From Labyrinthula sp. Ha (Eukaryota; Sar; Bigyra; Labyrinthulida; Labyrinthulaceae): a stretch of DNA of 64,000 nt. Positions within the stretch are counted from its first letter, which is position 1; the number at the start of each line of letters is the position of its first letter. Position numbers and translations under genes: made by a program. Location: contig JAALGZ010000029.1 of NCBI GenBank assembly GCA_015227615.1, positions 248,001 to 312,000 on the forward strand. Reading direction: 5' to 3'. Positions 49,156-59,600 of this stretch are shown here, one piece after another. The notes below the pieces were generated by a model. The model was not told where the DNA came from, did no database searches, and was given only the letters and a program-made list of their open reading frames with translations.

Positions 49156-49662
49156 TCAAGCAATTATATCAGATGCAGCGTCAAAATCAAATAACATTTC
49201 ACTTTTTGGAGTTGATTCTTGTAGATTCACCGTTCGAAACAGACTTGCTACATCTAGGTGTTCATCTCGCGAGAACTTTCTCCTAACATACCTGAAAAAA
49301 CGCTTAATAGACAGATATTGAAAACAGCCTGTTTTCGGTTCTTCTTCATCTAAACTAACCTCATCAAGAGATAACTCAAACAGGTCAAACGGAAAATTAG
49401 TTTCTATTGCAGGAGAAACTGTATTTAACAGAGTTGTGGTAACGGGAGAAATCTTAATGTCCAATAAGTTACTTTTGGGGTATATTTCACCACCAAATTT
49501 ATGAGTCTCAATTTGTTTTAAGTCATTTTCTATTTTTACCCGGTTCCTTATTTGTTCCATTGCTTTATCATATACATTGCTAGCGGTGGTGTTTTGCGTT
49601 CTTCGGTTTGGTTCGTGTAATGAATTACTCAAACCCGCTTGAAACGTTATGAAATCTCCCAT
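49156..49662 (-). CDS. hypothetical 168-residue protein
   Basis: An uninterrupted frame from ATG at 49662. It is polar and acidic overall, with a basic stretch RFFRYVRRKFSRDEH at about 121-135 and an acidic segment DEVSLDEEEP before it. No signal peptide or membrane span. The frame is long for such AT-rich DNA and lies in the compact gene block, convergent with the EF-hand gene (112 bp), which supports a real gene. No family recognised. Confidence 0.55.
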   Translation of the reverse strand: MGDFITFQAGLSNSLHEPNRRTQNTTASNVYDKAMEQIRNRVKIENDLKQIETHKFGGEIYPKSNLLDIKISPVTTTLLNTVSPAIETNFPFDLFELSLDEVSLDEEEPKTGCFQYLSIKRFFRYVRRKFSRDEHLDVASLFRTVNLQESTPKSEMLFDFDAASDIIA

Positions 49663-52600
49663 TTATATGATACTCAGTTCTTAGTTTTCTTATTTGGAGC
49701 TCCTTAGGTGTTTAGAAATTTGCTTTGACTCACACTTACTCTGCGTGTAAATAGAACAATGTTTCCTATTATTTGTTGTCGATTCTTTAGTAAATCCAAA
49801 TGGTCTTTTGGTCACGATCGCTCAAATATTTTGGGCAAATACAATTGAAACAAAGAAAACAAAGTTTGAATCGTAGTAACCTGAATCCCCATACGAGTTG
49901 CCAGTTGACAGGCCGTGTCAGGGAATAGAAATAAAGTTTTCTTTGTTGCTTCTCTCGTGTTGTTCAGAAAAAGAGTGAAAACCTAGAATATCGACTAAAA
50001 AATTTTTTAAAAATATATTTGGAGATCATAACTTCAATGCTCTTTGTTTAAACCCTCTTTTGAATCTATTTGCTATTTGGCACCCTCCATCCTGAGCACT
50101 ATGCAGTTTCTACAGGAAAAGAAACTATTTGTCAATTGCATCAGTCAAATAAGAAATTAAAACAATGGTTTCAGCTGATTGAGGAAGATAGGTTGTTTCT
50201 AAAACCAAACTAATTACCATAAGCTTCATTTTATAACCACTGGAGCTCTTGCACCACGGAGGGTGCTCAAAACAAATTCAGTTTTTTAACATTGAATATT
50301 TCAAACAATATATTTATCTTAAGCTCAAAAATATTGTTTTAACCTACCTTTGCATAAAAGCTAATTTCTTCAACCTGAACTTGGATGTCTGTATTGGTTT
50401 AGAGCAAGTCCAGCTCTGGGTAACTTAACCAAACCTTGCCAGTGTTTCTTAAAGAAGTGAAACATCATGAATTTTATTGATATTTCTTGCACTTCCGCGA
50501 GTGAGGAACTCAGAAGTAGAGTTGCTTAACCGCAACAGCCCAGCCTTATCCATGAATAGAATACCCTCCCCACAGCCTGCTGACAGTTCCTTGCTTGTGG
50601 GCATCGCTGATGTCGCACAGCTATCAGTAACATGTGATTTTACCCACAATAATCTTCGAATATTGGTTTTGATCTTTCAAAAATCATTAGAAACACTTTG
50701 TTTTGCAGACAACGAAAGAGTGGTTATGCACATGTATACTTCATTGCAGTAAGTTCGTGAAGTGTAGAAAGATTGTTTCGCTAATCCAATCTAATTTTAT
50801 TGACAAAATATAACATATTACTTCTTCTACTTTAAATGAACTTGCTTTTTTGAGGATGCTTTATGATGAGCTCATGGATTCCAGCACTCATTTTGCTATA
50901 AAACGCTAAAACACAGGTCTTGACGATGACAAAAAGAAGAAGTGATTTAACAAGGGAATCTAGAAGACGAAGAAGACTCGCTCGAGGTCTTTTTTTTTTG
51001 CTATGATAAAGGTGCTACTGACAACAATGGTTCAGTTGAAGCTTAAGCTTTCAGGGCCTTATATAACCTTTCTCTTTTCTTCATATAAATAAGCATTGCA
51101 GTCTAAAATCTTAGCCATAGCTGAATCTTCTTTCTGGCCCGCAAAACTCTTTACAATAAGGCTTAGTTTAGACAAAAAGATAAATTTATTTTGGGCGATT
51201 TATGGTAAAGCATAGAATGCATGAGAATTCCACTGTTGCCGGCATCCAGGTAATAATCTTGCTACATTAGGGGCTCCTGCAGCCTGCTGCCTGGAATGGA
51301 GTTTCGGAAAGATCCACGAGAATCTACTTGAACATCGCTACTAGTAAGAACGGAAGGTGTTAAGCAACTTATCAGGCTGAAATAAATTTTAACTATAGCT
51401 TGCCCAATATCTTCCATATAGTGAGCTTCTTCACCCTTGAGAAAATACTCATGGCATTTCAGGTACCGCTCTAAGTCACTTTGTTTTCTTTAACTCATAT
51501 AAAATACCTCATTTTGCCAAAAAATGATTTCCGTAAAGATTCTGATGGAACTTTTTATTTTTTTATCTTTTACCTTCTTTTTCTGCCGACTGCTACTAAT
51601 TACACCATATTTCTAACTTTATTCCCAGCTTTGTATTAATAGAAGTAAATCCACCTTTTCATCGGGTTAGAACTTAATAAATTATTTTTTCCTTTCATTT
51701 TTTTATTTCACATTGTGTAAAAGGTCAAATGAAGTTTTTAAAACAAACTAATAATGTTTCGCGAGATGTAATGAGAACTCATAACACAGATGGTTTCGTT
51801 TCAGTTTACTTAGGGCAACTGGGTGAGAATTTAATTCCTAACTCGCTATGTGCTTCACTGCCATTTTGGTGAAATCAATAAGTATTTCATTCATTTCACT
51901 ATAGATAACCTAATTACTCTATGAAGCAAAATGATACCGAGGGAATTATTCTTGTGGTTAGTTAAGGTCTTCGAAAGGAACTGTTGCAATGAATGCTTCA
52001 GAGAGGAACAATCGGGAAATGAACCTAATCACCATTATCATCAGTAAATAGTTTTCTACGAAGTAGGGAAGTTATATTTTATGCTTCAGAAGAAATTAAA
52101 ACGCAATTGGTGTTTGTCAAGAATTGTTGTTGAAAGAAGGGGTTGTAACTGGAAATATGATATTTTTTTGTTAATATTTTATTAATAAAATATTTGTCTA
52201 TATTTTTCTTATCGATTGATTCTAATAGTTCCTCAACCATTGCTTCTTGATTACTGATAACCAATTGATTATCAATACAACGCTGCATCACAAGGACCTA
52301 GGCCAAATAGCCAAAAAAAGATACTTTTTCATATATTGCATCGTACGCAAAGCTTCAAAACATTCGGCAACCCAAGATAGTTGTGCAGAGTCCATCTTTA
52401 TTGTGATAATCAATTGATAACCACAATGAAATCAGAAACATTTGATAAAAATCAGAATCCTAATTCTTTTATTGAAAACTAGAATAAAAAAAACTTCAAA
52501 TAATTTGTGACATTTCTTAACAAATCGCACCCCCTAGTTAGGACTTTGCAAAAATTCGCCAGTATTGTTAATCTATTTTTTTCTTTGCATTGGTCACAGA

Positions 52601-53339
52601 ACCTTTTATATTTTGCCCGATGCTATCTTTGCAGCTCCTCATGTCTCTGTTTCTATATAAATTTAACCACAACTAACATAGCTTTAATTTCTGTCTCAAA
52701 AGCTGGATCGATAGGTATACTTTCCGATCCGTATTGGTTATTAGATTTAAGGGCATTTTTCCATGGCAATATCTTGTCGTTGGATTAAATCTAGTAAATT
52801 CAAAAGCTGACTTGGGTCCACACGTGAGATTAAACTGGTCTAGAGAGTAAGAACCAGCATTTTCAAATGTCTTCAATAAATTGAGATCCAATTCCATCAA
52901 ATCGGTAGCTTAATTCTTATAGTTAGAAACTGCTAAGTTTGTCCCGATGAATCATTGGAAAATTTAAGAAGATTCATGTTCAAAGCAATTCAGTGTTTCT
53001 TTATACCAGTCAGGATATATAAAGCATACAAATCCATAATTTACCAAGAGGTCAGCTTAGTCTGGTCACAATTTCATCACCAATACTACCGAGGTTAGAA
53101 TTTTTCATTATTTCTTTTGTAGATTAGTTAATAGCTTTGCTGCTCTATTATCTTGTTTTTTTAAAGAATTGTTGAAACTTAGTAGTACAGCATGTCCAAG
53201 TCTAAGTTACTGAGATCAGTCTAGGTTTTCTAATTATTTAGTCAAATGAAAGAGCAATTGAATTGCAGGATGAATTTTTTTATCCACTGACTCGTAGAAT
53301 TGAAATGGTTTCAATGATAGAATGAGAAGATTAGGAGCA
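49663..53339. other. gene-poor AT-rich segment
   Basis: No supported gene. A 66-codon minus frame at 50449..50649 contains TDSCATSAMPTSKELS, vaguely like the 'DSGATSHM' region of Copia polyproteins, but nothing flanks it. One short inverted-repeat structure is listed separately. Confidence 0.45.
50080..50266. repeat. possible 187-bp terminal-inverted-repeat element
   Basis: GCACCCTCCAT at the left end and ACGGAGGGTGC at the right end are inverted copies with one mismatch in 11, enclosing AT-rich sequence with no frame. The flanks do not show a clear target-site duplication. It could be a decayed MITE or a chance pair. Confidence 0.25.
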
Positions 53340-53343
53340 GTGT
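53340..53343. repeat. target-site duplication GTGT (left copy)
   Basis: GTGT directly abuts the left LTR and recurs directly after the right LTR at 60458..60461. It could be read as 5 bp (AGTGT) if the final A of the right LTR is counted, since A also precedes the left copy. Confidence 0.75.
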
Positions 53344-53632
53344 TGTGACACCCTAAGGTATGTGTATCTTCTCTGGGTGTATAAAACTATGAATTCAGTT
53401 AAGCGAGCAAAGTCCTTTGAAAGCTTTCCTTTCTGTAAGTTTTATTCTTCGATTAGTTATGCTTATTTCTTAAAAACCAAAACTATATATTTATATCCGA
53501 AGTTATGCTGTCGTCCCTACTTTAACTTCTGATCTACAGTTAACTTCTGGCTTTCCGTCAACTTCTGATTTCTCCCCGGATAACTTCGGTTCCTTGCTCA
53601 CAGCACCTTCTTCTCGTGGCACTAGTGCTACA
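53344..53632 (-). repeat. 3' LTR, 289 bp
   Basis: On + it begins TGTGACA and ends TGCTACA, an imperfect inverted terminus of the TG..CA type. It equals the other LTR in length and differs at four sites, all transitions. In element orientation it contains AATAAA (complement of 53441..53446), a possible poly-A signal, about 40 nt downstream of a TATA-like ATATAAATATA. Confidence 0.95.
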
Positions 53633-53643
53633 CTGCCTTCTCT
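53633..53643 (-). other. candidate polypurine tract
   Basis: In element orientation AGAGAAGGCAG lies immediately before the 3' LTR, where plus-strand DNA priming is expected. One C interrupts it, so it is a weak tract. Confidence 0.45.
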
Positions 53644-53685
53644 AGATACTGAAGACTCAGCTTCTGCTGCTCTTCTATCTTCAAA

Positions 53686-56600
53686 TTAGTTACCGAGAGA
53701 GACCCATCCTGACCTTAGGTTATTCCTACGGGCAAATATCTCTAGATAACTCCCGTCAGGGATCAAAGCTTCAATCGACTCATAAATCTCTTCAGGTTTC
53801 TTACTTGGTCCTTTCAAAGAAGCTACAATTTCCGTCTTGACCTCTCCTTTGATTGCATAATCTTTAGCACCCTTTTCTAACACCAGACAGTATTCGTTGT
53901 TCCTCAAAAATAAAGGACCCGGTCTCCATCTCTCCTTTCCTCCTTGAGTCATCTTTTTCCAAACTATCAATTCCTTCAACTTAAACCCCGTTGCTTCTAA
54001 TTTGGTTAACACTTTCCCAATACGAGATATTGGAACCCACATAAACAAGAAGCCTTCTTCCATAACCAAAGGTATCTGATCCAGTAACTTTAAGATATCA
54101 TGATCTTTCATCGTAGAATATGATATTGTGGTTCCTCTTGTTGGATTATCCGAAGCCACTTTCCAAGGGGCGTCTACAAGTATCACATCAAAGTTGGTAT
54201 CCATCCACTTCAACCCCTGACTAGCTTTCCACTGAATAGGACAACTACCAAGAACTGGCAACCAAATCTTTGAACCCACTTCTCCCAGGCTTACTGTCCA
54301 TTTTCCTTGACCATTCCTTTCGAACTGCATATCATCAACCTCGAACACATCACAATCCTGGCTACCTGCCTTTTCCATTATCTTATTCATGTTCTCGGAT
54401 AACTTTCCCTGGAGAAATAATTTCCTCTTCATACTAGATATCCCGTTTTCAATAGCATCAACTAGCTTTGCATCTTCAACTCTCAAATCAACCTTATCCT
54501 GAATTCTACCAAAGAATACTTGTTCAGGCATCAAATTTAACGCTCTCAAAACATCCCTCCCTATAAGCAAATTGCTCCATTGAGGTTTATCAACGATCCA
54601 AAGTTTTACTTCTGGAACCGTGATCCAAACAGAATTATCTTCCAATCCTATCTTCAGGTCAACCACTACGTATCCTTTCATAACCGCCACCGTATTACTC
54701 GCGTCTCTTATTCCCCTATTTTCTATCTGCATGAATTTATCCAATACTTCACTTTGAATACCTAACGAGTCTATTCCTGAAACCGTGACACTTGCTCCAG
54801 AATCAAACTCCGCATCAACTCCATATGATGTTCCCCCTAAGCATACTTTGAATTTAAAGGAAGCATCTTTGCCTTTCATTGCTTCTCCTTCAAGTAAGAA
54901 TTCAATTTTATCCTCTAACTTCAGGTTATCCGGTTTGGACAATTCACCGAAAGATAGTTTTTGAATTTCTTGTTTGCTAATTCCTGTATTTTTCCCAAAC
55001 AAGCTTTTCAGTTTTTCCTTCCTCTTATCGCTCATAATAAAATCCTCCTTCGTTCTGCACTTAATCATCCCCCTTTTCCCACCATACTCCTGATCAAGAT
55101 AATCATTCAAAAGCCGAAAGGAAACTTTTAGTCCATGTACTTCACTAAGCCTTTGCAATCTGAGGAGCTTCTGAACCTTCCCCACTATTTGAGACCTGGT
55201 TTTCCCTGGCAAGTATTTTCTTTTTAAGATCTTATCCCACTGTCCGTAGCCATATGCCAAGATACAATGCTCCAAAGCTTCCTCTTCCCTTTTATTCCAT
55301 CCTGGGCTATGAGTCCATTTGTTTGAAATACTGCCTTCTCGATGATTGAATACGTCTCCAACAACAAACCTGGCTTCTTCATTGATATGCAGCCTGAATA
55401 AATACGCGGCATCCTGATCCGTATCCCTCCTTTCTTCTAAAAATTCCGACATCTTGACCGGTTGTTCTTTCCACATATCAGTGAAACTTTCCCAACTCTT
55501 TTCCGACTCGTCAAATCCTTTCCAAGATACCAGAACTTCATATCCCTCCGTACCCTGTCGCAAAGAGTGAAATCCAGTTACTTCAAATTCCGCTGCTTGA
55601 TGTATGACATGCGACTTCAACTCCTGTGTTATCTTTCCGGGTTCCCCTGAATATGAAACGAGCCTATGAGAATGAACCTCCTTCTCTGCACCGAAAATAT
55701 CCTTTACTAGATACACATTGCTTCCTAAGATTCGCGCAATAGCAAAGGGTCCAACCCAAGTCAACCTGGTTCTATCCCCGAACTTATTGATCCTTGCGAC
55801 TCTCACCAACTCTCCCTCAGAAAACTGTATTTGATGTACCAAATTCTTATTCGATCCTGCCCTAGCCGCAGCTCTTCTAAGAGTCATTCTCGAAACCACT
55901 GACTTATCCACTTTTCTTAACACTTCTGTAAGTAGGTCTAGTTGTTCAATGACTTTTTCCTCTGCCAGAGGCTCTTTCAATTTACCTTCCACTGAAAATA
56001 CTAGAGCATCGCTGTTCCTTTCACCATTTGGTCTTTTAGTATCGATAACTGTTCCATCCTGCTGCCTACCCCCAAATATCTCCATGGGGGTTTTATATCC
56101 TAGATCAGTTCTGGGCTTATTGTTAGCATATGCTTGAATAACTTCTGTTAAGAGATGCCGAGAGTCGTGATCCAATAAGTATTGACTTGTCAAACTTTTC
56201 ACATATCTCAGAAGGGCTTGATGTGTCACTTCTGCTGATCCATTAGTCCATGGGGAATAACTTACTCCCAAACTATGCTGAAAAGGAAAATATTCCTTGA
56301 AGTGCTGCACAACTCTGTTCACGAAGTGACTTCCTCTATCAGAGACTAAGTGGAAATTTTGAGCAAGGCCATTATCCCCCTTCCATCTTATCAAACCTTT
56401 GACAAATACATCCACCGTACATCTTTTAGCTGCTACAAGCAAGATTTTTCTTGAAACATCCTCAACTAACACCAACCAATATCCATTTCTTACAAATAAA
56501 AAGTCTGCGTGAATAACTTGATTCACCTTCGTTCCATGAACTATCTCACTTATTCTTCTTCTCCGATAATAGCCTCTAGGATCACAGTGAAGGCAACTTC

Positions 56601-59600
56601 TTTTTATCCCATGCACTATATCTCTTTTAACATCTTCAGTTAGGAAAAGTTCATATTTGCTGAGATAATGTAGCATATTCTCTACTCCAATATGTCCATG
56701 TGAAATATGAATCATCCACGTAACGTGTACTATTAGGGGTCTTGGAATCCACGGTTTCTTCGTATCCTTATTTATATACACATCTTCATCATCTTGGATA
56801 AGGGATCTTTTCTGGGCCAAAGTTAAAGTTGCATGGCTGTCCTTTTGTTCCGCCTTAAGTGAATCACTATCGATTGGCTTGAAGTTTCCTGTGTAGTCTG
56901 GTTGCAGAAAGCTTATCCTAAAATCAACATAACTCTGGTCAAGCTTTCCCGAGTTCTTTACCTTCACATGCTTCGCGTCGTATTGCCCGTGCTCAAGAAT
57001 TATATCTCCTGCAAGTTCTAGTCTTTCTTTCTCCAAATCGTATTCTACCTTTTGTTCGCCACAATATCCCCACCTGGTCAAAACATCTGCAAGTTTGTTT
57101 TGGTCTGTCGGAACATGGATGGCCCTTATTTGCACACCTTGAATAAGCAACAACCATCTGTACAGTCTTCCAATAGTTGATAGGTTTAAACTGTGTTCTG
57201 GCTTTATTAGATGAACAATATTCATATGATCTGTAAAGAGTTTTATCGGTAAAGGATGCGAATCCAGAAGAAAACGGAACTTCTGTATTGTCCTAACAAC
57301 AGGGAATAGTTCTTTGTCCGGAGTCCCCCAATTGTGAGAGCTTCCTCTATAAGCTCCGCTTAGGAAATAGAAGGGATGAAATTTGACCTTCGTCAAGTCA
57401 CTTTCATCCTGATTAACTTCTTCTAGACCCAAAATAGCACTCCAATAATCTTTACTTGCATCCGTCACCAATATCACATTTTTATCACTAGAATAATTGC
57501 TCAGATTTCTCTTAGCTGCTGATGCAATTCTTTTCTTTAACTTTTGAAAGGACTCTTCATATTCTTGATTCCACCATTGTTCCAAACTTATGCCCTTTCT
57601 TTGCTTTCTATTAACCTTTCTACCCCTTAAAGATGACACCTCGTTTTTGATTGTTATTACTAGTTTTGCCAGATTTTTTTTCAACTCTGCAAGCTGCGGG
57701 ATAGTTCTATTCAGCCAAATAGAAATATAGAGGACGTCTTCTAATTCGCCCATTGTCCTAGGAGAATTCACATTCAGGATCCTGTTAAAATACTTATCCT
57801 CAAACCTCCATTGTCCCTCTGATAATATTCGACCGCACCAACTAACGTTCGTAGAAAACAGGTTACACTTGTCCACGTTTAATCTAACGTCATATTTTTT
57901 TACGTTTGTCAAGTATTGGTCAATAACTTTCACGAAACAAGGCCAAGTTGGAGCATATACTAGAGCATCATCAACCCATTGTAACACCCCACCCTTGGGG
58001 TTCCCAAACAACGCATCCCTTTGTATTCCACCAAGTATTTGCGTGACCATTCTCTCCTGATAGTACGTAGGCGTATTCACATAGCCCATTGGTGCTCCAA
58101 GCAATCTAAATGGCCCGAATATTGTGCTAATTCCAAAGTATTTCGTTGATTCAGCGTCCACCTTCAAGAGATCAAATCCACTTAAGCAATCAAATAAAGC
58201 AAAAAACTTTGCATCAGAAGGCAACCAGCTTATCTGTTGTTCCACTGCAGGAAGTATTGCCGTTTCTACTTCAACACGCTCATTCAACCTTCTTAAGTCT
58301 ACAACCATTCTAAATCCTCCACTTGCCTTTGGAACCATGAATGCTGCGCTACTCCAGACTGAACAAGGATCTCTTTCTATGATCCCATTTTTCTCCAACA
58401 ACTGTAACTTCTCCCTCAAAGCTTCTTTCTTCTCAGAGGACATCATACGAGGAGCTGCCCTCACCGGTAAGACGTTCGGCTTCATTGTTACCTTCATTTC
58501 GTTAAGAGTACTCATCCTTGCTTTACATACCTTGTCACCGAAAGCTGCCTCGTGCTTCTGGAGTACCTGAAAATATTCATTGGCTTGCTCGTCCGAGAGA
58601 TCCTCCGCTCGATTCATTGCTTCATGCAATTTTTCATTAATTCTATTGTGATCATCATTCTCCTCTTCTTCTAAGTTTTCGCCAATGCCAACTTCTAATT
58701 CTTTATCGTAGAATATAGTTCGATAATCATCATATTCCTCTTCCAACGGTCCATTTCCATCCTCATACACCAAATAATCGGGAACCTCTTCCGTTTTTAG
58801 AGCATAATCGCTATACCCAGGAATACTGCAAGCAAAGGTCTTGTCCCCTGTATCATTTTTTCTTCTTTCTGAAGGCCAAGAGAGATCCAACTTCACATTC
58901 TTTGCTTGTTCCTGGCGCTCTTTCCTTTCCTCATTGCCTTGCACAGTACTTCTCGTTAATAATATGTCCACGTTTCCTATCGTTTTAGTAGCTGTAAATT
59001 TCGCCGTTTCGTGCGGTAATGTCCCCTCGGTTTTTATCTCTTTCGTATTCTTCTTCAAACAATCTCGATAAAGATTACCCACTTCACCACAACTGAAGCA
59101 CTTCCTCATTTCCAACCTCCTGTCTTTCCCTCCTCCGGTTACTTTACTCTGGGTACCTTCTGTTGTTGTTGGTTTTATTATTGATGGCTCCTTTCTTGCT
59201 TGAGATGACATAAATGGGATTCGATTAATACCTCGTTGAGGAACTACTGGTTGATAGGCAACGTTAGACAGGGTGAAGTGCATATTGGCATACCTTGCCT
59301 CCGCCAGCAACGCTGCTTTGGTCACTTTCCAGGTAGTCCATTCCTTCTCATTCTGAGTCAGCTCAGCTGTACCTAAGAGAAATTGCCTAGGAAGATGGCC
59401 AATAACTATTTTACAGAAGTTGCGTTCAGTTTCTTGAGAAATTGTTAGTCCTTGGACAAGATCGGAGACCTTCTTTACAAATGCCCTCATCGAAGTCAGG
59501 ATTCCTCCCTCAACTTTCCACTTCAACTTGATTTTGGCAATAAACAATAGTCTGGCCTTGCGGTTCGACTGATCTTCCTCCTGTATTTCTCTCAATTTAT

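Noticed and set aside
50449-50649. TDSCATSAM frame as a Copia remnant
   Set aside because: Only a few residues resemble the Copia protease region and nothing colinear surrounds it.
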